From an uncultured Lachnospiraceae bacterium (lineage in GTDB: Bacteria > Bacillota > Clostridia > Lachnospirales > Lachnospiraceae): a stretch of 29,860 nucleotides of DNA. Under the pieces are notes generated by a model. The model saw only the letters and a list, made by a program, of their open reading frames with translations. It made no database searches and had not been told where the DNA came from. Positions 1-7,853 of this stretch are shown piece after piece. Within the stretch, counting starts at the first letter, position 1, and each line of letters opens with the position of its first letter. A program made the translations under genes and the position numbers. The stretch lies in NCBI GenBank assembly GCA_910585895.1, contig CAJUHY010000033.1, positions 1 through 29,860 on the forward strand. Direction: 5' to 3'.

Positions 1-109
1 TAACTAAAAAATCCTTGAAAAATAGGGAAAAAAGACTTGACTAAATAGGGAGGTCATGTATTATTGCGTGGGTGCGCCGTTGCGGGCTTAGTGAGAATGG
101 AGGATAGTG

Positions 110-1102
110 ATGGCTGATGTACAAAAAAAGAGACTGGGAGGATTTTTGCTGGATTGGTCGGCAGTAATTGCAATTTTTCTGTGTATTTTGTTTTTTTCCG
201 CTTACAAAGGGACATCTTTTCTTTCGTTTGCAAATCTTACGAATATCCTGCTTTCCATGTCGATTACAACAATACTGGCAATTGCACTGACGGTTACGCT
301 TGCCTGTGATGGGTTCGATATGTCTGCCTGTACGCTTGCAAGCTGTTCGGGGTATGTGTTTATGGCGTGTTATCTGTGGTATGGCATGAATCTTTTCCTG
401 TCGGCAGTAATCTGCGTATTGTTTACGATGGCGGCTTATCTGTTTACGCTGTTTTTAATTCTCGTATGTAAGATTCCGGATATGCTGGCAACGTGTGCGC
501 TGATGTTTGTCCATCAGGGTCTGGGGCAGTGGTTTACCGGAGGCGGGGCAATCTCGGCGGGAATGCTGCAGCCCGGCGGTGTATTGCCTGAGAGGACCTT
601 TTTTGGGGAGGATTTTGTAAGTATCGGCAAAGCGCCCTGGATTATTGTGATTATGTTTGCCTGTGTACTGGCAGCGCATATTTTTCTGCAGCACACAAAG
701 CAGGGCGCATTTCTCTATGCTATAGGTTCAAACAGAACGGCAGCGGCATTATCTGGTATTTCGGTGAAACGGTACCGCTTTCTGGCAGGGATGGTTACAG
801 CGGCTTTCATTGCCATAGGTGCAATGGTTGTATGTTCGCGCAACACGGCAGCGCAGCTCTGCGGCTGTGACAATTATCTGATGCCCGCGTTGGCAGCAGT
901 GTTTGTGGGCAGGTCTGTGGGAGGTATGGAGAAACCAACTGCTCTGGGAACAGTGATAGGCTCTGGGTTGATTGTCATTTTGGAAAATGGGCTGACGCTC
1001 TGTTCCGTTCCATATTACATACTGCCTGCCGTCAAAGGAGGTGTGCTGATAACGGCGCTTGCGGTAGTCTATCTCTCTAAGCGGGACAGTTTTGATTCTT
1101 GA
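110..1102 (+). CDS. ABC transporter permease, ribose/sugar type (BPD_transp_2 family)
   Basis: Inner-membrane permease of a sugar-type ABC importer; it would form the translocation path with an ATPase and a binding protein, neither of which is in the window. About 330 residues, strongly hydrophobic with 8-10 likely membrane segments. The cytoplasmic coupling region near residue 205 reads AIGSNRTAAALSGI, matching the GxNxxAAxxSGI motif of ribose/galactose permeases. ATG at 110 is preferred over GTG at 107 because GGAGG at 99-103 is then six bases away. Partner genes probably lie upstream of the window, so this may be the last gene of an operon. The substrate cannot be told from sequence. The family call is firm; the specific sugar is unknown. 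Confidence 0.85.
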   Translation: MADVQKKRLGGFLLDWSAVIAIFLCILFFSAYKGTSFLSFANLTNILLSMSITTILAIALTVTLACDGFDMSACTLASCSGYVFMACYLWYGMNLFLSAVICVLFTMAAYLFTLFLILVCKIPDMLATCALMFVHQGLGQWFTGGGAISAGMLQPGGVLPERTFFGEDFVSIGKAPWIIVIMFACVLAAHIFLQHTKQGAFLYAIGSNRTAAALSGISVKRYRFLAGMVTAAFIAIGAMVVCSRNTAAQLCGCDNYLMPALAAVFVGRSVGGMEKPTALGTVIGSGLIVILENGLTLCSVPYYILPAVKGGVLITALAVVYLSKRDSFDS

Positions 1103-1125
1103 CAGTCCAATCATACTATGATAAT
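1099..1125 (+). promoter_or_regulatory. Possible sigma-A promoter upstream of the symporter
   Basis: A perfect TTGACA (1099-1104) overlaps the stop codon of the permease gene and is followed after 15 bases by GATAAT (1120-1125). The spacing is short, so this is a moderate match. It would drive the symporter gene, but a terminator-like hairpin lies between it and that gene. Confidence 0.35.
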
Positions 1126-1147
1126 TTATTAATAGGGCATACATGTG

Positions 1148-1183
1148 GCAGCAGGTAAGACAATGCTTATCTGCTGCGTTTTT
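1148..1183 (+). terminator. Rho-independent terminator between permease and symporter genes
   Basis: A 12-bp stem pairs 1148-1159 (GCAGCAGGTAAG) with 1166-1177 (CTTATCTGCTGC), containing one G-U pair, with a 6-base loop and GTTTTT after it. It can end the permease transcript. No obvious promoter fits between it and the next start codon, so it may also act as a leader attenuator for the symporter gene. Confidence 0.75.
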
Positions 1184-1218
1184 GTAATGTAGCAAACAAA
1201 GGAAGAGGAGTGAATAGT

Positions 1219-2709
1219 ATGATTGAGTTGGTTGAAAAGATTAACGGCGCCATTAACAGCTTTGTCTGGGGTATTCCCATGTTGGTGCTGCTGGTGGGTA
1301 CGGGCATCTTGATGACCGTGTTGACAAAGGTATTTCAGATTTCACATTTTGGCTATTGGATGAAGCACACGCTGGGCAGTATCTTTACAGACCGGCATAT
1401 TACGAAGCATACCGGGTCAGAAGACAAGTCAATCTCGCAGTTTCAGTCGTTGTGCACGGCATTGGCGGCTACCATAGGAACGGGTAATATTGTCGGTGTA
1501 TCCAGTGCTTTAATTTCTGGCGGACCGGGAGCAATTTTCTGGATGTGGATAGTGGCATTTTTCGGCATGATGACAAATTTTTCTGAAAATGTCCTCGGTA
1601 TTTATTACCGCAAGAAGAACGAGAAAGGCGAGTGGAGCGGCGGCGCCATGTATTATCTGAGGGACGGCTTAGGCGCCAAGAAAGGTATGAAGGGTATTGG
1701 CGCAGTGTTGGCAGTCCTGTTTTCCTTATTCTGTCTGCTGGCATCTTTTGGAATCGGTAATATGAGCCAGATTAACTCTATAGCAGGCAATATGAAAGCA
1801 GCGTTCCATATCCCTACGCTTGCCACTGGTATCATATTGATGGCGCTGGCGGGCCTGGTAATTTTGGGCGGTATCAAAAGGATTGCTTCTGTGACGGAGA
1901 AATTAGTGCCGGTGATGGCGGTTTTATACATAGTAGGCGCTGTAGTTGTATGCGTTATAAATATCGGGCAGTTTGGCGCAGTGTTTTCTGCTATATTTAA
2001 AGGGGCGTTTGCCATGAAAGCTGTGGGCGGCGGTATTGTCGGTTCCGGCATAAAGCTGGCAATCACCTGGGGTATGAAGCGCGGCGTGTTCTCTAACGAA
2101 GCAGGTCTTGGTTCTTCCGTTATGGTGCATTCCAGTTCTAATGTAAAGGAACCAGTGCGTCAGGGCATGTGGGGCATCTTTGAGGTATTTGCCGATACGA
2201 TAGTTGTCTGCACCTTGACGGCATTTGTAGTCTTGTCCTCCGGTCTGGTGGATTTAAATACAGGCAAAGTGTTAAGCAGTTCTGAGGGGTCTGCCCTGGT
2301 TGGTGAAGCGTTCTCCAAAGTATTTGGCACGTTGGGACCTGCATTTATCGCAGTTGCCATTCTGCTGTTTGCGTTCTCAACAGTTCTTGGCTGGAGCCAT
2401 TATGGAACGAAGGCGTTTGAGTATCTCTTTGGTTCAAAGGCAACAATAATTTACCGTGTAATATTCATTGTGTTTATTGTTTTCGGAGCAACCATGAAGC
2501 TTCAGCTGGCATGGGATTTATCTGATACATTTAATGGGCTGATGGCTATTCCCAACTTGATTGGTGTGCTGACATTATCACCGGTTGTGGTAAAGATTAC
2601 CGCCAACTATGTGCAGCGCAAAATCAAAGGCAGTGATGTGAGACCTATGCTTTCCGCATTTCCCGAGATTCAGAAATTGCAGGAGCAGGGGTTGGATGAA
2701 AGCGATTGA
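1219..2709 (+). CDS. Sodium:alanine/glycine symporter family protein (AgcS-like)
   Basis: Amino-acid carrier of the alanine or glycine:cation symporter family, which takes up alanine or glycine with Na+ across the cytoplasmic membrane. The 496-residue length is usual. The family signature is visible as GGPGAIFWMWIVAFFGM near residue 98, preceded by the AATIGTGNIVGV stretch; a second conserved segment, GMKRGVFSNEAGLGSS, lies near residue 280. Ten or more hydrophobic helices are present and the C-terminal tail is short and charged. ATG at 1219 is chosen because AGAGGAG at 1204-1210 is well spaced; the in-frame GTG at 1210 sits inside that ribosome binding site. It stands alone between two terminators, so it is likely monocistronic. 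Alanine versus glycine preference cannot be decided. Confidence 0.93.
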   Translation: MIELVEKINGAINSFVWGIPMLVLLVGTGILMTVLTKVFQISHFGYWMKHTLGSIFTDRHITKHTGSEDKSISQFQSLCTALAATIGTGNIVGVSSALISGGPGAIFWMWIVAFFGMMTNFSENVLGIYYRKKNEKGEWSGGAMYYLRDGLGAKKGMKGIGAVLAVLFSLFCLLASFGIGNMSQINSIAGNMKAAFHIPTLATGIILMALAGLVILGGIKRIASVTEKLVPVMAVLYIVGAVVVCVINIGQFGAVFSAIFKGAFAMKAVGGGIVGSGIKLAITWGMKRGVFSNEAGLGSSVMVHSSSNVKEPVRQGMWGIFEVFADTIVVCTLTAFVVLSSGLVDLNTGKVLSSSEGSALVGEAFSKVFGTLGPAFIAVAILLFAFSTVLGWSHYGTKAFEYLFGSKATIIYRVIFIVFIVFGATMKLQLAWDLSDTFNGLMAIPNLIGVLTLSPVVVKITANYVQRKIKGSDVRPMLSAFPEIQKLQEQGLDESD

Positions 2710-2806
2710 TGTACAGTCTGTCCGTTGGCTGTTTTTGGCAGTTTTATAGATTTTTATTTAATAATAATAGACTTTCTTGGCAATTTTGAGCGAGTTATTT
2801 TACCGC

Positions 2807-2853
2807 ATGGCAGCCGTTATGATGAAATTAAACATAACGGTTGCCATTTTTTT
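2807..2853 (+). terminator. Strong rho-independent terminator after the symporter gene
   Basis: A 15-bp stem pairs 2807-2821 (ATGGCAGCCGTTATG) with 2833-2847 (CATAACGGTTGCCAT), one G-U pair, 11-base loop, then a run of seven T. It closes the symporter transcript. Its 3' arm also supplies the -35 hexamer of the next promoter. Confidence 0.9.
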
Positions 2854-2869
2854 AGAAAAGTTGTATAAT
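2841..2869 (+). promoter_or_regulatory. Sigma-A promoter of the Ig-like protein gene, overlapping the terminator
   Basis: TTGCCA (2841-2846), 17-base spacer, TATAAT (2864-2869). The -35 box lies in the 3' arm of the preceding terminator and the T-run forms the first part of the spacer. The start codon of the downstream gene is about 84 bases further on. Confidence 0.7.
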
Positions 2870-2952
2870 TATTAAAAATTACACTGCTCGCATAATCTCT
2901 TGAATGGAGGGGATTGAACAGAGAATTTTTAAAACTACAAAGGAGGATGGAC

Positions 2953-5900
2953 ATGAAACTTAGAAACATGAAGAAGATTGCTGCAGTTGCCATGGCAGCA
3001 GTAATGGCGGTTGGCAGCCTCAGCGTGGCACCGCCAGTGGAGGTTATGGCAGAAGAGTCAGTGCCTGCGATTTCGGCACAGGTTGCCCTGGACAAGAAGG
3101 GCGCGAAGCTGACATGGAACAAATTGGAAGATGAGGCGGTGACGGGCTACCGCGTATATCGTACGGAGTTAGTTACAGGTGATGACGGTGCAACTGCGAC
3201 CCCTCAGGCAATTTCCACGCTCGACGCTGATGGGAATTCCGCCAGAACCTGGAAATTTGACTTTGGAGCAAATGAGGAAGTGACGGAAGAAGGGGCAGAG
3301 GCGCCCATATCCTGCCTTGCGCAAGGGTATACATCGGTTTCCCAGGAGAATGCCTACTACTCGGCAGAGCAGGGTTATGGATTTACCACAGGGGTTCCGA
3401 CGGCAGAAGGAGGAACCCTTACCTTTAGTAACAGGACAGATGGCAAGAAAATGTCAGAAGACGTCCTCAATGGAGACTTTGCGACCATCGTTCCGCCGGC
3501 AGGCGGCGCCCTGACTGCGGGAGGAGCTGCTTTAGAAGCGGGGCAGAGTTATATGGAATTTGTCGTGGATGTTCCTAATGGCAGTTATAAGGTATCTGCC
3601 ACGCACAGCGGATTTGTCACCGGCAGGAATATCTCTGTATTCTGGTTCCAGGGAGTACAGGCGGACCGCCATGCGGTGAACAATGCGACTGCCGTCAGTG
3701 AACGTACTGTCAGTGTGATTGATGGCAAGCTGCGCATTGCGGCAAGCGCCAGCGCTTCCGGCGATACGGTTTATCCACCGGCGATGAGTGCAGTGACGGT
3801 TACAGAGATACCTAAGATTCAGACGGGAATCAATTCCGAAGGTCTCTTCTACTGCAAAGATGTGACCGTGGATTTGAACAAGGTCTACACTTATAAGGTT
3901 GTGGCAATGAAAGGTGAGACAGAGGCAGCGGATTTGAATTCCGGCGATATTCAGACAGTTCCTGCACCGACCGTCTCCGTAAGCGCAACAACGACAAACA
4001 GCGCTACACTTGCGATTGATAACAATGGAGTAGAGACAGACAGCTATAATATTTACCGCAAGAAAGCAGCGGATGCTTCCTTTACAAAGGTTGCAGAATT
4101 TACAGATATTAACGCAGAGGGTAATTACACGGCCAGCAAGGTTTTGGGGGAGACGGAAGTATATGTAGAGGATGACTTCAATTCTTATACTCTTGGCGAT
4201 GGAACGACAGAGGAAAAAATGAGGAATCTGCTTGTCCCGGAAAATGGGGACTGGACAGTTACGAACCCGAGTTCCGAGACACACTACATAGGACTGGTAG
4301 TTGACAGGTCAAATTCTGACTGTGCGAATAATACACAATTCCTCAAGAAGACAGTGTTGCAGAACTATGACGGTGCATTTATGTATATCAGCACGAATCT
4401 TGACCAGAAGACGACGTTCCATAAGAAGCTGACGGATGTGGCAGCCTTAAATGGACAGGCGCGTCTGCAGCTAAATTTTGCGCTCCCGAATCACACAAAT
4501 GACGGCGTCAAGGACAGGGGCGTTTGCAGCAGTTACCTTTACCTTGCGGACAAGGAGATTACGGAAAATGATGCGGCAAGCGGCTATGTCGCCAAACTGG
4601 AGTACGATGCGAACGACAACAAGATTTATCTGAATGATGCCGAGGTCTATGATTTTGGCGAGGGTGGGGATAAAGTAAGGAGCGTATGGAATACGATTAC
4701 GCTTGATGTTAACCCGACAGAGAAGAAAATCTCCTATGAATTTGAAAGGGAAGCGGAAGAATATGTTAAGAGCGGCAGCGTGACAATTCCGGATACACTG
4801 GAAACGCCAGAAGAGCCGGCGGCAGAAGAAGGAGAAGGGGAACCGGAAGAGCTGTCCTATGCAACCTTAAGTTTTACAGGTACCAAAAATGCCAGCAATC
4901 AGCGCTGGGCAAACATTGCAATTGACAACCTCAAATTTGCCTCCCTCGGAGAAGTGGACAGTCCGGGAAGGACTTATACATACACAGATTCTGATTTGGA
5001 TTCAGATACAGAATATAATTATTATGTAGGAGCAGTTGTCGGCGGCAAGGAAATCGTGAGGTCTTCTGCAGTCAGCGGAAAGACTCAGCCAATTGTGGCT
5101 GACAGCGTTTCCCTTTCCAAAGAGTCCCTGGAGATTAAGAGAGGCGATACATCAGAAGAACTCGTTGCAACCGTTTTGCCAGAGGCAACCTCAGACAAAT
5201 CGGTTACCTGGTCTAGCGAGGATGAATCTGTTGCAACGGTGGAAAACGGCGTAGTCACGGGCGTGGGCGCCGGCACGGCGAATATAGTTGCAACGACAAA
5301 GAATGGCAAGACAGCTAGCTGTGCAGTGACAGTTACAGATGTTAAACTGAGTAAATCGAGTCTTAGCCTTAAGGTTGGCGAAGAGGTAACATTGACGGCG
5401 GCAGTTAAGCCGGATACCATAACGACACAAACGGTAAAATGGAAGTCCGATAAGGAAAACATTGCAACGGTTGATGAGAACGGCAAGGTCAAAGCTGTTG
5501 CTGCCGGAACAGCAAAAATCACCGTTACTGCTGATAATAATGGAGAAACTGCGACATGTACGGTAAGGGTCAGTAAAGTGGGTGTAACAGGGATTACCCT
5601 CAATGCCTCCTCGGGAAGCCTGAAAAAGGGTGAGAGGGCAACGTTGATAGCAACGGTTGCACCGTCTGATGCGACAAATAAAGGTGTTATATGGTCTACC
5701 TCCAATAATAAGGTGGCAACGGTTGCGAACGGCGTTGTCACAGCGGTAGGGCAAGGCACTGCTGTTATCACGGCAACTTCTGCAGACAATGCGGCAGCTG
5801 CGGCGACTTACAACGTTACGGTAACAGATGCGGCAATGGGTGGTCCGGCAGTAAAAGTTCCGGCAACGAGCGTTAAGATAAAGAAACCGTCTTCCACAAC

Positions 5901-6342
5901 ATTAAATAAAGGCAAGACATTGACATTAGTAGCAATAATGGCTCCATCCAATGCAACGGATACGCTTACCTGGAAGACAAGCAACCCCAAGGTAGCAACT
6001 GTTGCAGCTGGTAAAGTCAAAGCTGTGAACAAAGGAACAGCCACCATCACGGTAACGACAACGAGCGGTAAGAAGGCCTCGATTAAGGTTACTGTCAAGA
6101 TTCCGGCGAAGAAAGTGAAGCTTTCTAAGAAGAAGGCGACATTGAAGGTAGGCAAGACATTAAAATTAAAGGCAACAAAGACCCCGGCCAATTCAACAGA
6201 TAAGCTTACCTGGAAGACCTCTAATAAAAAGATTGCTACTGTGAAAAACGGAAAGGTAAAGGCTAAGAAGAAAGGAAAGGTAACGATTACGGTGAAGACC
6301 CAGAGCGGGAAAACTGCTAAGTGTAAGATAACCGTAAAATAG
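2953..6342 (+). CDS. Secreted multidomain protein: split FN3 domains, RG-esterase-like domain, five Big_2 Ig-like repeats
   Basis: An exported 1129-residue protein of unknown function, probably binding the cell wall or glycans. ATG at 2953 is set by AGGAGG at 2941-2946. Residues 1-33 form a signal peptide (basic start, Ala/Val core, likely cut after VMA). From residue about 55 an FN3-like first half (LTWNKL..GYRVYR) appears, then at 100-285 a domain resembling the N-terminal galactose-binding-like module of rhamnogalacturonan acetylesterases (WKFDFG, GYGF, FVVDVPNGSYKV). An FN3-like second half follows at 296-337 (VYTYKVVAMKG). A second FN3-like unit starts near 338, is interrupted at about 400-668 by a LamG-like segment (DDFNSYTLGD) and resumes at 670-712. 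Five Big_2 repeats start near 715, 795, 876, 968 and 1049; the last two are very Lys-rich. No catalytic domain, LPXTG motif or SLH domain is visible. It has its own promoter. Confidence 0.85.
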   Translation: MKLRNMKKIAAVAMAAVMAVGSLSVAPPVEVMAEESVPAISAQVALDKKGAKLTWNKLEDEAVTGYRVYRTELVTGDDGATATPQAISTLDADGNSARTWKFDFGANEEVTEEGAEAPISCLAQGYTSVSQENAYYSAEQGYGFTTGVPTAEGGTLTFSNRTDGKKMSEDVLNGDFATIVPPAGGALTAGGAALEAGQSYMEFVVDVPNGSYKVSATHSGFVTGRNISVFWFQGVQADRHAVNNATAVSERTVSVIDGKLRIAASASASGDTVYPPAMSAVTVTEIPKIQTGINSEGLFYCKDVTVDLNKVYTYKVVAMKGETEAADLNSGDIQTVPAPTVSVSATTTNSATLAIDNNGVETDSYNIYRKKAADASFTKVAEFTDINAEGNYTASKVLGETEVYVEDDFNSYTLGDGTTEEKMRNLLVPENGDWTVTNPSSETHYIGLVVDRSNSDCANNTQFLKKTVLQNYDGAFMYISTNLDQKTTFHKKLTDVAALNGQARLQLNFALPNHTNDGVKDRGVCSSYLYLADKEITENDAASGYVAKLEYDANDNKIYLNDAEVYDFGEGGDKVRSVWNTITLDVNPTEKKISYEFEREAEEYVKSGSVTIPDTLETPEEPAAEEGEGEPEELSYATLSFTGTKNASNQRWANIAIDNLKFASLGEVDSPGRTYTYTDSDLDSDTEYNYYVGAVVGGKEIVRSSAVSGKTQPIVADSVSLSKESLEIKRGDTSEELVATVLPEATSDKSVTWSSEDESVATVENGVVTGVGAGTANIVATTKNGKTASCAVTVTDVKLSKSSLSLKVGEEVTLTAAVKPDTITTQTVKWKSDKENIATVDENGKVKAVAAGTAKITVTADNNGETATCTVRVSKVGVTGITLNASSGSLKKGERATLIATVAPSDATNKGVIWSTSNNKVATVANGVVTAVGQGTAVITATSADNAAAAATYNVTVTDAAMGGPAVKVPATSVKIKKPSSTTLNKGKTLTLVAIMAPSNATDTLTWKTSNPKVATVAAGKVKAVNKGTATITVTTTSGKKASIKVTVKIPAKKVKLSKKKATLKVGKTLKLKATKTPANSTDKLTWKTSNKKIATVKNGKVKAKKKGKVTITVKTQSGKTAKCKITVK

Positions 6343-6371
6343 TCCTTAACTGTAAAATAAAAAGCATGAGC

Positions 6372-6402
6372 AAAGGCAGCGGTATGTAGTTCCGCTGCCT
6401 TT
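6372..6402. terminator. Bidirectional terminator-like hairpin between convergent genes
   Basis: A perfect 11-bp stem pairs 6372-6382 (AAAGGCAGCGG) with 6392-6402 (CCGCTGCCTTT), 9-base loop. It sits between the convergent Ig-like and DUF2752 genes. The T-run is short on the plus strand; on the minus strand a T-rich stretch follows about eight bases after the stem, so it may serve either side. Confidence 0.6.
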
Positions 6403-6464
6403 CACTATAGGGGGCTGTCAATGTTTTTGTCAAAAAACCACAGAAATCAATTTTCAAAATATCT

Positions 6465-6839
6465 TTACATTATATTTCGTACCAGGCCATAGCCGGTCAG
6501 CAGCACAATGCTGATATACAGGATAACATTCTGCCAGGGTTTTAAATTTTTGGTTCCGTCTTTTACATACGTGACTGCATAGCCCATACAGACAACACAC
6601 ATCGGTATCAGCAGCAGAAACAGCACAGGATGGCAGGAGAATGCTTTGTCAAAATCAAGCTGCATCAGGGCCATGCACATGCGGGTTACGCCGCAGCCTG
6701 GGCATTTCAGTCCGGTTATTGTGTAGATAGGACACGGAATGGCGAGTCCCGTATATTTGGCAAATGTGCCATATACAAGACCCGCCGTGAAAATGCAAAG
6801 CGCATATGTAATTACTCGTATCAGACGCTTTCTTCTCAT
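6465..6839 (-). CDS. DUF2752 small membrane protein
   Basis: 124-residue membrane protein of the DUF2752 family, function unknown. The family hallmark is visible: CPIYTITGLKCPGCGVTRM near residues 36-54, with the CPGCGxTR cysteine motif, then a second hydrophobic region and a C-terminal helix. The N-terminus is basic (MRRKRLIR) before the first membrane segment, so this end probably lies inside. The start codon is two bases after the stop of the upstream DUF4234 gene and has no good ribosome binding site of its own, which suggests translational coupling. The paired cysteines could bind metal or form a disulfide; this is inference from the motif. The family call is firm. Confidence 0.85.
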   Translation of the reverse strand: MRRKRLIRVITYALCIFTAGLVYGTFAKYTGLAIPCPIYTITGLKCPGCGVTRMCMALMQLDFDKAFSCHPVLFLLLIPMCVVCMGYAVTYVKDGTKNLKPWQNVILYISIVLLTGYGLVRNIM

Positions 6840-6841
6840 AA

Positions 6842-7183
6842 TTATGCCAACTTATTCAGGTCGTTCTGCATAAGCGCGTATGCGACAATTGAGAAACCAA
6901 ACAGACACAGCAAAAGGTATGCGATACCACTGCTGCTTGAAGGAATGCCGCGGTCGTTCTTTGCCTGGTCAATCTTCTCACCTTGCTTGTAAGCCCAATA
7001 CAGACCGTAAATATTACATGTTATCAGGGAAAGAAGGAATGCAACGACGCCAGAAGTGTCTCCTGTTCTTCCCGAGACAATATTAGTCTCGTCTGTAATG
7101 CATATAAACCAATAGATGCCATAGATGCCGCATGTCACGATGGACAGGATAATGCATATGGCAATTTCTCTGCGCTGAATCAT
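6842..7183 (-). CDS. DUF4234 membrane protein, copy 1
   Basis: 113-residue membrane protein of the DUF4234 family; no biochemical role is known to me. Three hydrophobic segments are seen. The first two carry an internal near-repeat, TCGIYGIYWF and TCNIYGLYWAY, and the C-terminal one ends in ALMQNDLNKLA. The start at 7183 (MIQRREIAI) is set by AAAGGAGAAAGTTT in front; the open frame runs 14 codons further upstream without a better site. It is clearly paralogous to the next gene on this strand and is followed at two bases by the DUF2752 gene. A promoter-like sequence lies just upstream, so it can be expressed apart from its paralog. Confidence 0.85.
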   Translation of the reverse strand: MIQRREIAICIILSIVTCGIYGIYWFICITDETNIVSGRTGDTSGVVAFLLSLITCNIYGLYWAYKQGEKIDQAKNDRGIPSSSSGIAYLLLCLFGFSIVAYALMQNDLNKLA

Positions 7184-7223
7184 AAACTTTCTCCTTTCAT
7201 TTTGCCAGCTTACGTTACTAACC

Positions 7224-7251
7224 ATTATAGCATACTGACAGCTTTTGTCCA
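7224..7251 (-). promoter_or_regulatory. Promoter of DUF4234 copy 1 (and DUF2752)
   Basis: On the minus strand TGGACA (7251-7246), 16-base spacer, TATAAT (7229-7224), about 40 bases before the start codon. The 12-mer AGTATGCTATAA covering the -10 region (7236-7225) recurs before copy 2. Confidence 0.6.
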
Positions 7252-7263
7252 GCTTTTAAAATC

Positions 7264-7617
7264 CTATGTATAGTATGCCACTTTATTCAGCTCATTCTGC
7301 ATAAGTGCGAGAGCCACAATCTGAAGTCCAAACAGGCACAGCAGAAGATATATGATGTGGCTGTTGTCGTCTGTGGGAATGCCATAGTCAGATTTTGCTA
7401 TATTGAGTTTTTCCCCTTGTCTGTATGCCCAGTATAAATCGTAAAGGCTGCAGGTTATCAGGGACAGAAGGAAAGCCCCGATACCTGTGATTTCTCCTAC
7501 CCTGCTGGATACTTCGTTTGTTTCATCGGTAATTCGTATGAACCAATAGATACCGTAGAAGCCGCAGGTGACAATAGTCAAGACAATGCATAAGGCAATA
7601 TTTCTTTGTTCAATCAT
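7264..7617 (-). CDS. DUF4234 membrane protein, copy 2
   Basis: 117-residue paralog of the neighbouring DUF4234 protein, alike over the whole length (shared TDETN, FLLSLITC, YLLLCLFG, LMQN-LNK blocks). It has the same three hydrophobic segments and the same internal TCGFYGIYWF / TCSLYDLYWAY near-repeat. In the second repeat the glycine present in copy 1 is aspartate. The central loop differs (TDDNSH against SSSS), which suggests the soluble loop evolves fastest. GGAGGAATCAT precedes the ATG. The function is unknown. The layout suggests a tandem duplication in which each copy kept its own promoter. Confidence 0.85.
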   Translation of the reverse strand: MIEQRNIALCIVLTIVTCGFYGIYWFIRITDETNEVSSRVGEITGIGAFLLSLITCSLYDLYWAYRQGEKLNIAKSDYGIPTDDNSHIIYLLLCLFGLQIVALALMQNELNKVAYYT

Positions 7618-7655
7618 ATGATTCCTCCATTAAAAGTTCCAGTTTTGTTATTTAT

Positions 7656-7684
7656 AGCATACTTGGTTTATGAAGTTTATGCAA
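7656..7684 (-). promoter_or_regulatory. Promoter of DUF4234 copy 2
   Basis: On the minus strand TTGCAT (7684-7679), 17-base spacer, TATGCT (7661-7656); an alternative -10 TATAAA lies at 7656-7651. The 12-mer AGTATGCTATAA (7663-7652) is identical to one in front of copy 1, so the upstream region seems to have been duplicated with the gene. Confidence 0.5.
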
Positions 7685-7689
7685 GTAAA

Positions 7690-7853
7690 ATTACTAATTT
7701 TTTGTTTTCTTTTGTCTGTCAGTCTCTTGAATCTGTATAGAATTTGATATACACTGAAAACATAAATCAGCAGTTTTCAAAATTTGGATTTGAAGAGTAG
7801 AAAGAATACTATTTGAGCAAAATAAGTATATGGCAGAAGAGATTGAAGAGGCA
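7690..7853. other. AT-rich stretch without a recognisable gene
   Basis: I see no supportable gene here. A short open stretch at the right end can be read as FEQNKYMAEEIEEAVK running into the palindromic element, but it has no good start context and no family I recognise. It could be the broken edge of an older gene. Confidence 0.4.

Noticed and set aside
3..91. Open tail at 3-44 and an 11-codon frame at 56-91 (MYYCVGAPLRA) with AGGGAGG in front
   Set aside because: Both are too short and match nothing I recognise; the first could be the end of an upstream gene, but nothing supports it.
3532..4284. Long minus-strand open frame opposite the Ig-like gene
   Set aside because: It is the shadow of a repetitive, strongly coding plus-strand gene; no ribosome site or recognisable domain.
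5085..5789. Minus-strand open frames opposite the Big_2 repeats
   Set aside because: Val/Thr/Pro-rich translations reflect the complement of repeated Ig-like codons, not a real protein.
6410..6445. GGGGCTGTCAATG string resembling an IS end
   Set aside because: It lies between two intact convergent genes with no partner repeat or transposase remnant.
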